From an uncultured Porphyromonas sp. (lineage in GTDB: Bacteria > Bacteroidota > Bacteroidia > Bacteroidales > Porphyromonadaceae), in assembly GCA_934364985.1 (NCBI GenBank), contig CAKRMU010000001.1:233714-297713 (forward strand): DNA of 64,000 bases. The letters run 5' to 3'. The notes below the pieces were generated by a model. The model did not search any database and was not told where the DNA came from. It saw only the letters and a program-made list of their open reading frames with translations. Position numbers and translations under genes: made by a program. Below, piece after piece: positions 55,973 to 63,935 of this stretch. Each line of letters opens with the position of its first letter. Position 1 is the stretch's first letter.

Positions 55973-57346
55973 TCAAATTATTTTGCCTTCCGCTTCTACC
56001 GCATGCCCCAACAACGTAGCACTTGACACATCATCTACGACTACCTTAACATAATCACCAATATGGTGGCTACCCTTATCGAAGACCACTACTTTATTCT
56101 GTTGAGTCCGACCATAATACTGGTCTCTGCTCCGCTTAGAGAAGCCCTCAACAAGTACTACATAACTCTTTCCGATGTCTTTTTTATTGCTCTCGGCTTG
56201 TATCTCTTGCTGAAGGTCAATCATCTGTTGTAGCCTACTAAGCTTGGTCTCTTCTGGGACATCGTCAGGAAGTCTTTGGGCAGCATACGTCCCTGGTCGC
56301 TCAGAATACTTAAAGAGAAATGCGGAATCAAAGCGAACTGATTCCATAAGCGACAACGTCTCATTAAACTCTTCGTCGCCTTCGCCATGGAACCCACAGA
56401 AGATGTCAGTCGAGATACCGCAATCAGGGATTATCTCTCTTATCTTTTGGATACGATCGAGATACCATTCGCGGGTGTAGCCTCTATGCATCGTCTTCAA
56501 TACCTTATTACTTCCACTTTGCACGGGGAAATGAATGTGCTTACATATATTGGGGTACTTAGCCATTACGCTGATAGTCTCGTCGGTCATATCTTTAGGA
56601 TGTGGCGAAGTGAACCTTATCCGCATTTCCGGAGCAGATAAAGCGAGGATCTCTAATAGCTTTGGAAAGTCAAAAACGTCACCCTCCGGGGTCTGGTATC
56701 GGTATGAATTGACGGACTGACCTAAGAGAGTCACCTCGCGGTACCCTAACTTTTTCATCTCCTCAAGCTCCTTCAAAATACTATCGACTTCCCGTGATCG
56801 CTCCCTACCTCGAGTGTAAGGCACGATACAATAGCTGCAAAACTTATTGCAACCACGCATAATAGAGATGAAGCCTGAGATATGTACCCCCTCCAGCTTA
56901 AGCGGGATAACATCCTTGTACGTCTCATCAGAAGACAACTCCACATTGATAGCTTTCTCTCCTGCTTCGGCTGCCACAACGAGATTGGGAAGGTCGAGAT
57001 AAGCGTCCGGCCCCACCACAAGATCCGCATGATGCTCCTCCAATAGGGTTTCACGCACTCGCTCAGCCATACACCCTAATACCCCAATAATCATTTGTGG
57101 ACGATGCTTCTTACGGATACCATCTATCTGAGAAAGCCTATGGATAACCCTTTGCTCAGCATTATCGCGTACCGAACAAGTATTGAGGAAAACAGCATCG
57201 GCTTCTTCCATATTATCGGTAATCCCATACCCTATAGTCTCCATAATGGCAGAGACGACCTCAGTATCCGCCACATTCATTTGGCACCCATAAGTCTCTA
57301 TGAATAGGCGTTTGGGCAATTCTTTTTTATCTATACTGTCGCTCAT
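55973..57346 (-). CDS. miaB: tRNA-2-methylthio-N6-dimethylallyladenosine synthase
   Basis: Radical SAM methylthiotransferase that modifies A37 of tRNAs reading UNN codons. The 457-residue product has the N-terminal UPF0004 domain with cluster Cys (TYGCQMN, NTCSVR, LGCMAE), the radical SAM motif CNKFCSYCIVPYTRGRE, and a C-terminal TRAM domain (VLVEGFSKRSRDQYYGRTQQ). All six Cys are present. It is transcribed divergently from the small membrane protein gene. Confidence 0.95.
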   Translation of the reverse strand: MSDSIDKKELPKRLFIETYGCQMNVADTEVVSAIMETIGYGITDNMEEADAVFLNTCSVRDNAEQRVIHRLSQIDGIRKKHRPQMIIGVLGCMAERVRETLLEEHHADLVVGPDAYLDLPNLVVAAEAGEKAINVELSSDETYKDVIPLKLEGVHISGFISIMRGCNKFCSYCIVPYTRGRERSREVDSILKELEEMKKLGYREVTLLGQSVNSYRYQTPEGDVFDFPKLLEILALSAPEMRIRFTSPHPKDMTDETISVMAKYPNICKHIHFPVQSGSNKVLKTMHRGYTREWYLDRIQKIREIIPDCGISTDIFCGFHGEGDEEFNETLSLMESVRFDSAFLFKYSERPGTYAAQRLPDDVPEETKLSRLQQMIDLQQEIQAESNKKDIGKSYVVLVEGFSKRSRDQYYGRTQQNKVVVFDKGSHHIGDYVKVVVDDVSSATLLGHAVEAEGKII

Positions 57347-57358
57347 CTTTAAATATTA

Positions 57359-57403
57359 TTTGGCAGGCAGGTACAATTTAGCTACCTTTGATAGGCAAAG
57401 ATA
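57359..57403. promoter_or_regulatory. Divergent promoters of miaB and the small membrane protein
   Basis: Plus strand: TTTG (57359-57362), 20 bases, TACCTTTG (57383-57390). Minus strand: TATCTTTG (complement of 57396-57403) without a clear TTG. The two -7 boxes are five bases apart, so polymerase bound at one should block the other. Confidence 0.65.
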
Positions 57404-57425
57404 CTAAAAACAATACTCAGATATA

Positions 57426-57836
57426 ATGAATGTTATTATATGGCTCCTCATTGTCGGTTTTATCATCAAGAAAACTGCAGAGGTATTAAAGGATAAAAAG
57501 GGGGTCCTCGAGCAATGGCTCGAGAGGGAGGACGGCTTGTCCGAAACGCAAGATGAAGCTGAGGAGGATGACGATCTTCTTACAAAGACTATTACGATTC
57601 GTAGGAAGGCACGTAAGGCAAAAAAGTCTCAAAGCCAACCCCTATTCACCCCCGTCGATGACCTACCAATCGAGGGAGGAAGAGTCGAATTAGAAGTGCT
57701 TAATAAGCCCACTGAAAATGAAGAATTACCTAAAAACCAATTACTAATTACAGAGGAGACAGACAAAGAAGAGCTACAAAAAGAGCTCCGTAAGGCGATA
57801 GTGATGAAGGAGATTTTAGACCCCAAGTGGCACTAA
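57426..57836 (+). CDS. Small single-pass membrane protein, hypothetical
   Basis: A 136-residue protein with one N-terminal membrane segment (about 2-15, IIWLLIVGFII), then a charged region: acidic (EEDDD), basic (RRKARKAKKS) and a C-terminal helix (KEELQKELRKAIVMKEIL) ending DPKWH. I do not recognise a named family. Small anchored proteins of this shape occur in many Bacteroidales. It has a consensus promoter and is followed by repeat copy K. Confidence 0.7.
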   Translation: MNVIIWLLIVGFIIKKTAEVLKDKKGVLEQWLEREDGLSETQDEAEEDDDLLTKTITIRRKARKAKKSQSQPLFTPVDDLPIEGGRVELEVLNKPTENEELPKNQLLITEETDKEELQKELRKAIVMKEILDPKWH

Positions 57837-57900
57837 AGCCTCCACAAAAACCGACAACGTCCCCCACGTCTCTAAACCCGTTCCAAAACATAACCAAAAC

Positions 57901-57992
57901 GGATACCCTAAATACGCTGAGATTAATACCTGATATTTGCCTTAACGAATACCCAGTATTAGCCAAAGCGTATTCCTGGTCTCCGATTTATT
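57901..57992. repeat. 23-bp-period repeat block, copy K
   Basis: Units at 57901-57923, 57924-57946, 57947-57969 and 57970-57992; third core GAATACCCAGTATTA. It lies between the small membrane protein gene and nadB, both on the plus strand. Confidence 0.9.
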
Positions 57993-58107
57993 ACATCCAT
58001 AAGCTTCTTACAGCTTTATGTAGAGTTAAGCACAGATTACCAGCGAATACTGATAGGTTTTGTGTATATTGCACAAAATTTTAAGATTCACATTTTCTAT
58101 TAAGGAG

Positions 58108-59709
58108 ATGGACAGAATTGTTTATGATTATATCGTTGTAGGAGGCGGTCTATCAGGACTTAATGCTGCCTTCCATTTGTCTGAGTCTGGTAAGGTAGCA
58201 CTTTTTTCTCTCGCCACTCTCGCTGATAGCAATTCTTATTATGCACAAGGCGGGATGGCGGCTGTGACCACTCCCAGCGATAGCCCCCAGGAGCATTTTG
58301 AAGACACAATGATAGCAGGGGCAGGGCTATGTGACCCCAAAGCCGTCAAGATACTTACGGAAGAAGCCCCTAAGTGTATCGAGGATCTAATAGCTATGGG
58401 TATGAAATTTGATACACAAAATGGGGTACTTGCTTTAGGCTTAGAGGGGGGACATCACCACCATAGGATCCTACATGCAGGGGGTGATGCTACAGGAAAA
58501 CAGATCACCACCTTTATGATATCTCAAGTAGAGAAGAGGGATAATATCAACATCTACCAGCACCATATTCTCACGGATATTATCGTTCGTGACAACCACT
58601 GCTATGGCGTCTGGGTATGGGATACTGAGTCAAAACACTTAGAAGTATTCTGGTCTAAAGCCGTGGTCTTAGCGACAGGAGGAGCCGGTGCTCTGTATCG
58701 CCCGACGACTAACCCTCCAAGTGCATTAGGCGACGGCCTCGCTATTGCGTACCAAGCCGGTGCAGTTGTCAGAGATATGGAGTTTATACAATTTCACCCC
58801 ACAGCTTTGCACCTTAAAGGAGCTCCTGCCTTCCTCATCAGCGAAGCAGTACGAGGCGAAGGTGCATATTTACTCAATCCTGATGGCGAACGATTTATGG
58901 TAGGTAGGCACCCACTTGCCGACTTGGCACCGCGAGATATCGTAGCCCGCGAGATATATAGTGAGATGCAGAAGTACGATGTAGATGCCATTACCCTTTC
59001 CCTAAAGCACCTCGACCCACAACGCGTTTCCCAACGTTTCCCAAGCATTTCAGAGGAATTGAAACGATACGGCATTGATATGTCGACAGAGATACCTATC
59101 GCTCCTGCTGCACACTATACCGTAGGAGGGCTACTCGTAGATCTCAATGGTCACACCTCCATAGATGGGCTATACGCTGTGGGCGAAGTAGCATCAACGG
59201 GCTTGATGGGAGCGAATAGATTGGCAAGCAATTCTCTCGTAGAGTGCCTTGTCTACTCCAATAGGATCGCCCGGCATATTCACGATAGAGAATTACCCCT
59301 CCCATCGCCATCATTGACTCAGGATATTCACCCCCCACTCACCATTGACCCCACATTTGATGACGAGAAGTGGATAGCAGAAAAAGGACGAAAGCTAATG
59401 AAGCGACTCGGTAAAGTGCTTATGAAAAGAGCCGGTATCGTACGGAGCGAAAAACGACTCCGCAAAGCGACCATAGAGATTACCGATGCCCTCCAAGAGC
59501 TTGAGGCTCTTGCATCAAGTAGTATTGCCGGCCGGCAAGTGTATAATAGGTACTTAGTGGCTCAGCTTATCGTACTATCAGCACAGAATAGGCAGGAGAG
59601 CCGAGGCGGGCATTACCGAAAGGATTACCCCGATACCCTATCTCCGGAGGAGGCTTACCACACACACGTCAAAGACAATATCATAACTCAGGTAAAACAT
59701 AATGCGTAA
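58108..59709 (+). CDS. nadB: L-aspartate oxidase
   Basis: First enzyme of de novo NAD synthesis, oxidising aspartate to iminoaspartate. About 533 residues: FAD motif VVGGGLSGLNAAFHL, YYAQGGMAAV, GLEGGHHHHRILHAGGDATG, the catalytic stretch HPTALHLKG with Arg in SEAVRGEGAYL, and AAHYTVGGLLVD. It ends with the fumarate-reductase-like helical domain. The frame is open from 58060, but MDRIVYDYIVVGGG at 58108, preceded by TAAGGAG, is the sensible start. It overlaps nadC by eight bases. Confidence 0.95.
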   Translation: MDRIVYDYIVVGGGLSGLNAAFHLSESGKVALFSLATLADSNSYYAQGGMAAVTTPSDSPQEHFEDTMIAGAGLCDPKAVKILTEEAPKCIEDLIAMGMKFDTQNGVLALGLEGGHHHHRILHAGGDATGKQITTFMISQVEKRDNINIYQHHILTDIIVRDNHCYGVWVWDTESKHLEVFWSKAVVLATGGAGALYRPTTNPPSALGDGLAIAYQAGAVVRDMEFIQFHPTALHLKGAPAFLISEAVRGEGAYLLNPDGERFMVGRHPLADLAPRDIVAREIYSEMQKYDVDAITLSLKHLDPQRVSQRFPSISEELKRYGIDMSTEIPIAPAAHYTVGGLLVDLNGHTSIDGLYAVGEVASTGLMGANRLASNSLVECLVYSNRIARHIHDRELPLPSPSLTQDIHPPLTIDPTFDDEKWIAEKGRKLMKRLGKVLMKRAGIVRSEKRLRKATIEITDALQELEALASSSIAGRQVYNRYLVAQLIVLSAQNRQESRGGHYRKDYPDTLSPEEAYHTHVKDNIITQVKHNA

Positions 59710-60556
59710 CATTCAGAGAGAGGATTTATTAGATAAGCTCATCGACATAGCTATAGACGAAGACATCTATACCGGAGATTTAGCAACTAATGCTATCATA
59801 GGCACTAAGAGCAATATCACAGCTATCATCACCTCTAAGGCGGATGGAGTGATCTCCGGTATCGAAGTAGCTGAAAAGGTAATGCAGAGAATAGCCACGG
59901 CGGAATACACATTCCACTCCTACCTAAATGATGGCGACGAGGTGAAGAAAGGCGACAAGATACTCCGCATATCAGGGAAATACAACGACCTTCTTACCGC
60001 AGAACGCTTGATGCTTAACTTCCTACAAAGGATGAGCGGTATCGCCTCAGCTACCCGCCAATTAGTAAATCAGATTCAGGGAACACGGGCTGTGCTTTTG
60101 GACACTCGCAAGACGGTCCCAGGACATAGGTGCACAGACAAATTGGCTGTCAAGCACGGAGGTGGCACCAACCATCGTATGGGGCTATACGATATGGCGA
60201 TGATCAAAGACAACCATATCAAGGCTGCGAGAGGTATTTCTAATGCTATCAAGCAGGTGCGAGCAACCACTCCGATCTCGATAAAAGTGGAAGTTGAGAC
60301 AACTGATATCGAAGAAGTGCGAGAAGCATTAGAGGGCGGAGCAGATATCATTATGCTGGATAATATGACCACAGAGCAAATGAAAGAAGCGGTTAAATGC
60401 ATAGGAGGAAGAGCTAAGACCGAAGCTTCAGGCAATATTACTTTGGAACGAATCCGAGAGGTTGCCGAGACCGGCGTCGATTATATCAGCGTAGGAGCCA
60501 TCACGCATAGCGTAAAAGCTCTTGATATGAGTATGAATTTTAGGGCTGGGAGATAA
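59702..60556 (+). CDS. nadC: Nicotinate-nucleotide pyrophosphorylase (quinolinate phosphoribosyltransferase)
   Basis: Turns quinolinate and PRPP into nicotinate mononucleotide. The 284-residue product has DIYTGDLATNA, LNFLQRMSGIAS, the substrate site DTRKTVPGHRCTDKLAVKHG followed by GGTNHRMGLYDMAMIKDNH, EVETTDIEEV, and IMLDNMTTEQM. It begins inside the last codons of nadB. Confidence 0.96.
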   Translation: MRNIQREDLLDKLIDIAIDEDIYTGDLATNAIIGTKSNITAIITSKADGVISGIEVAEKVMQRIATAEYTFHSYLNDGDEVKKGDKILRISGKYNDLLTAERLMLNFLQRMSGIASATRQLVNQIQGTRAVLLDTRKTVPGHRCTDKLAVKHGGGTNHRMGLYDMAMIKDNHIKAARGISNAIKQVRATTPISIKVEVETTDIEEVREALEGGADIIMLDNMTTEQMKEAVKCIGGRAKTEASGNITLERIREVAETGVDYISVGAITHSVKALDMSMNFRAGR

Positions 60557-60563
60557 AGGGATT

Positions 60564-61484
60564 ATGAAAGAGATCATTAACGAAATAGAGCGATTAAAAA
60601 AGGAGAAAAAGGCCGTCATATTGGGGCACTATTATGCCCGACCAGAAGTGCAACGCGTAGCAGATTATTTAGGTGACTCCTTAGGGCTATCACGGGTGGC
60701 AGGCGAGACGGATGCCGATATCATCCTTTTCTGTGGCGTGGAGTTTATGGCAGAGACGGCATCTATTATCTCGCCCGATAAAAAGGTATTGATCCCTGTC
60801 AAGGGTGCAGGCTGTACCCTTGCAGAGTCAGCAACAGCCGCAGGGATATTGACCTGGAAAGAGACCCACCCCGATGGTATCGTGGTGAGCTACGTCAATA
60901 CAACTGCTGAAGTTAAGGCTGTCACCGACTACTGCGTCACCTCTGCCAATGCCCTAAGTATCGTTAAGCAACTACCTAAAGACCGTCCTATCCTCTTTGG
61001 TCCTGACAAAAACCTCGGAAAGTATATCAGCATCGTCACCCACCGTGATATGGATCTTTGGCAGGGGTATTGTTATGTACACAATACGATTACGTCACCC
61101 CTCGTCTTTGACTACCTCAATAAGTATCCAAATGCAGAGCTATTGATACACCCGGAGTCCGTTGCTTGTAGCGACACTAATGTACTCAACCACGAGCGTG
61201 TTATTGTAGGCTCAACAACCAAGATTATGCAACATCCTAAAAAGAGTACCTATAAACAATTCTTGATTGCTACAGAAGCCGATACTCTTACCGAGCTAAC
61301 CTGCCGGTACCCCGAGTGCGAATTTATCCCTATTATTCCCGAACAATTGTGCGAGTACATGAAGCTCACCTCTCTCGAAGATGTCCGCGATGCCTTACGC
61401 TACGAGCGTTACGAAGTGAAGGTACCTAAGGAATTACGTGACAAAGCTATCGTATCTATCGAGCGTATGTTAGAGATGTCGTAG
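60564..61484 (+). CDS. nadA: Quinolinate synthase
   Basis: 4Fe-4S enzyme condensing iminoaspartate with dihydroxyacetone phosphate. The 306-residue product has GHYYARPEVQRVADYLGDSL, FCGVEFMAETA, AGCTLAESATA, CVTSANA, HPESVACSD and VGSTTKIM. Cluster Cys are in GCTLAES, the VACSD region and the C-terminal CRYPECEF. It lies seven bases after nadC. The three genes form a full nadBCA pathway to NaMN. Confidence 0.95.
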   Translation: MKEIINEIERLKKEKKAVILGHYYARPEVQRVADYLGDSLGLSRVAGETDADIILFCGVEFMAETASIISPDKKVLIPVKGAGCTLAESATAAGILTWKETHPDGIVVSYVNTTAEVKAVTDYCVTSANALSIVKQLPKDRPILFGPDKNLGKYISIVTHRDMDLWQGYCYVHNTITSPLVFDYLNKYPNAELLIHPESVACSDTNVLNHERVIVGSTTKIMQHPKKSTYKQFLIATEADTLTELTCRYPECEFIPIIPEQLCEYMKLTSLEDVRDALRYERYEVKVPKELRDKAIVSIERMLEMS

Positions 61485-61533
61485 CATCGAAACGTAATAC
61501 ACTGACTATCAATATACCGAAAGAGACCTTTAG

Positions 61534-61625
61534 GAATACCTGCTATACGTCTCGGGGAATACCTGATATTTGCCAAGACGTATAGCAGGTATTCGTCTTG
61601 ACTAATTACAGGTATCCTCTTAAAC
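61534..61625. repeat. 23-bp-period repeat block, copy L
   Basis: Units at 61534-61556, 61557-61579, 61580-61602 and 61603-61625. GAATACCTGCTATACGTCT (61534-61552) and AGACGTATAGCAGGTATTC (61576-61594) are a perfect 19-bp inverted repeat joining units 1 and 3. It follows nadA by 49 bases. Confidence 0.95.
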
Positions 61626-61948
61626 ATATCTCGAGGAGTGTATTTTTCTTCAAATAGCTTAGGTCACGACAGAGGACGAACGAATACTAAATCGAGGGGG
61701 GAAACGGAATACAACAGATAAAGCATCAAGGGAACTCAAAAAGAGGTAAAAGCCCCATTCGTTAACATAGATTAACTAATGTTGCAAACCAGTTACATAC
61801 CAAACGTTTATGCTATTACGAGGTATATATATCACTATTATTCAGATAGATAGGTGATAAGTCTTTGCAAGTTAAAGGTATGTAAGGTTACTCCTAAAAT
61901 AGGATTTTTTTATATCAGAAATAATGGTAATCTTTGCTTTGGTTAAAG

Positions 61949-61979
61949 AAGAGAGGTGCCAAATGACCCTCTCTTTTTA
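61949..61979 (+). terminator. Terminator-like hairpin upstream of dnaA
   Basis: AAGAGAGG (61949-61956) pairs perfectly with CCTCTCTT (61968-61975), and the T-run continues to 61979. No gene ends here: nadA ends 465 bases upstream. It may end a small RNA or act as an attenuator for dnaA. No DnaA boxes were found by eye in 61626-61948. Confidence 0.7.
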
Positions 61980-62035
61980 TGCCTGATATGATATATAATT
62001 CAGCATTATGATGGCGACATGGGGAGGAGCGTATA

Positions 62036-62098
62036 ATGGATGACCACACGAGGATAAGAGAGGATGAGCATAGCTTAAATAAGCATGGAGCAGAATAG
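62036..62098 (+). CDS. Leader ORF overlapping the dnaA start
   Basis: ATG at 62036 is preceded by GGGGAGGAG (62021-62029), the strongest Shine-Dalgarno seen in the window. It encodes 20 charged residues (begins MDDHTRIREDE) and stops at 62096-62098, 14 bases into dnaA in another frame. dnaA itself has no Shine-Dalgarno before its ATG. Translational coupling of dnaA to this leader is a reasonable inference. Confidence 0.5.
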   Translation: MDDHTRIREDEHSLNKHGAE

Positions 62099-63422
62099 TC
62101 TAAATAAGTCTTGGAGCATTTTTCAGCAAGAGATGAATGCCCTACTCCCGAATCAAAGGGAATACAATATCTGGTTTAAGCCATTAGTACCTGTAGGTTT
62201 AGAGGATCATATCCTCACGATTCGCGTACCCTCACAGGACTATTGCTTTAAGCTGGAGGATGACTATTTTGACATCTTTAAGGTGGCTCTCGAAAAAGCC
62301 TTTGGCAAAGGTATCAACCTTACCTATCGCTTCCCTACCTCTCAAAATACGGCGTCTAACCACTCTGAGGAGCAGATCACGAAGCAAGATACCTTCGTTA
62401 GCCACTTAGACACGCGGATGACTTTTGACAACTTTTATGTAGGCAACTGCAACAAGTTGGCATCATCTGTAGCCCAAAGCATTGTAAATAAGCCGGGAGA
62501 GACAGCCTTTAATCCCTTCTTTATTTTTGGGGCATCGGGTGTAGGAAAGACCCACCTGTTGCATGCAATTGGTAATGCTTTAATGGCATCGCGTCATGAA
62601 TATAAAGCCGTCTATGTACCGGCCCAGACTTTTAAGAGACAGTTTGTAGAGGCGATAATTACCAATAAAAAGCCAGAGATTTTCTACAATTATTACCAGA
62701 ATATTGACCTCCTATTGATAGATGATATACAGGAGTTTAGCGAGGCGATGAGTACTCAAAATGCTTTTTTCCAGATCTTTAATCATCTAAAGCTTCTCGG
62801 CAAACAAATCGTGATTACATCCGATAGATGTCCGGCCGATCTCAAGGGGATGGAGGAGCGTTTGTACAGCCGGCTCAAATGGGGTATGACGGTTGAGATT
62901 GAACGTCCTGACCTTCAGCTCCGGAAGACGATCCTAAATGTGCGGGTCAAAGATGCAGGTATCAAATTGCCTGATGATGTATTTAACTTCATCGTAAAGC
63001 ATACCAAAGAGAGTGTACGTGATATAGAGGGAGCCCTCACATCTCTTCTCGCTAATGCAATTTATTGCAACGAAGATATTTCGCTATCCCTCGCCGAGAA
63101 AGTCCTGACACAGACAGTAGGTATCGAAGAGCGGAAAATTAGCGTTGCAGATATTTTGGATACCGTAGCTAAGTATTACGATATCGAAAAGTCCGAGATA
63201 CTGGGTAGGAAGCGTAAGAGAGAGATAGTACAGGCACGGCAAGTAGCCATGTACCTCAGTAAAACATATACAGACACCTCTCTTGCCGCCATAGGGACGG
63301 AGCTTGGGAATCGCCACCACTCCACTGTCATATATGCAGAAAAAGCCGTCAACGATCTCTTGGATACCGATGCTATTTTTCGGAGAGAACTGGACGAGAT
63401 CAAAGAAAAGCTTAATCTTTAA
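62085..63422 (+). CDS. dnaA: Chromosomal replication initiator protein DnaA
   Basis: AAA+ protein that opens the replication origin. The 445-residue product has domain I (about 1-85; NIWFKPLVPVGLEDHIL), a short polar linker, the ATPase domain with TFDNFYVGNCNKLA, Walker A GASGVGKTHLL and Walker B LLIDDIQEF, and domain IV (about 350-445) with the DNA-binding signature GNRHHSTVIYAEK. It is complete. It lies alone, not next to dnaN, and I see no cluster of TTATCCACA-like boxes beside it, so an origin here is not supported. Confidence 0.97.
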   Translation: MEQNSLNKSWSIFQQEMNALLPNQREYNIWFKPLVPVGLEDHILTIRVPSQDYCFKLEDDYFDIFKVALEKAFGKGINLTYRFPTSQNTASNHSEEQITKQDTFVSHLDTRMTFDNFYVGNCNKLASSVAQSIVNKPGETAFNPFFIFGASGVGKTHLLHAIGNALMASRHEYKAVYVPAQTFKRQFVEAIITNKKPEIFYNYYQNIDLLLIDDIQEFSEAMSTQNAFFQIFNHLKLLGKQIVITSDRCPADLKGMEERLYSRLKWGMTVEIERPDLQLRKTILNVRVKDAGIKLPDDVFNFIVKHTKESVRDIEGALTSLLANAIYCNEDISLSLAEKVLTQTVGIEERKISVADILDTVAKYYDIEKSEILGRKRKREIVQARQVAMYLSKTYTDTSLAAIGTELGNRHHSTVIYAEKAVNDLLDTDAIFRRELDEIKEKLNL

Positions 63423-63491
63423 CGCCACAATCTATTTAGGATACATCCCCCCCTTAACTGAGGGAGGGGAGGAATTCGTCTATGTGATGAC

Positions 63492-63602
63492 GATGAATAC
63501 CTATAAGTGCAGGACGCATTGCTTTAGGACCTTAAAAAGGTTATCAAATATACATTAGTGGAAACAACTGATATTCATTTTGCTGTTGTATAGGTATTCA
63601 TC
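63492..63602. repeat. 14-bp inverted repeat downstream of dnaA
   Basis: GATGAATACCTATA at 63492-63505 and TATAGGTATTCATC at 63589-63602 are perfect inverted copies 83 bases apart. The gap 63423-63870 holds no convincing gene; a 42-residue open frame without a start codon lies on the minus strand (63575-63703). It may be the remains of a small mobile element. Confidence 0.6.
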
Positions 63603-63874
63603 AGGGCTAATTTAACGATTAATCCGCAAATAATAAAGCTAACATAGGCGTTGGCTTTGTCGTTGCCAAGATTACGTTTCGTACATCTTAAACCGTTCCG
63701 ATATCATACTAAATACGGTAACTGATGTCATCACATCAGCAACACTTGAGATATAATACAATCATTGCTTTCCGGAGAAGTTTATCGATGGCAAAAGTTA
63801 AGGGCTGATTCCAACTTATGAAGTCTGCCCTACAAGGGAATGTTGCTTAAGTAGGATAACCCTTTTTCCTTTAG

Positions 63875-63904
63875 TTGATTTCATACAATATTTCATTAAC
63901 TTTG
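63875..63904 (+). promoter_or_regulatory. Promoter of the terminal lipoprotein gene
   Basis: TTG (63875-63877), 19 bases, TAACTTTG (63897-63904). Full match to the Bacteroidetes consensus, 31 bases before the ATG. Confidence 0.8.
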
Positions 63905-63935
63905 CTGTATATCAATTACTCAATCTACAATAATT

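Noticed and set aside
7266..61625. The periodic repeats as CRISPR arrays
   Set aside because: The repeated part is 15 bp and imperfect and the 8-bp linkers are far too short for spacers; no cas genes are present and the copies are dispersed.
61485..62084. Replication origin next to dnaA
   Set aside because: By eye no cluster of TTATCCACA-like boxes occurs in 61485-62084 or 63423-63935. A whole-chromosome skew plot would be needed.
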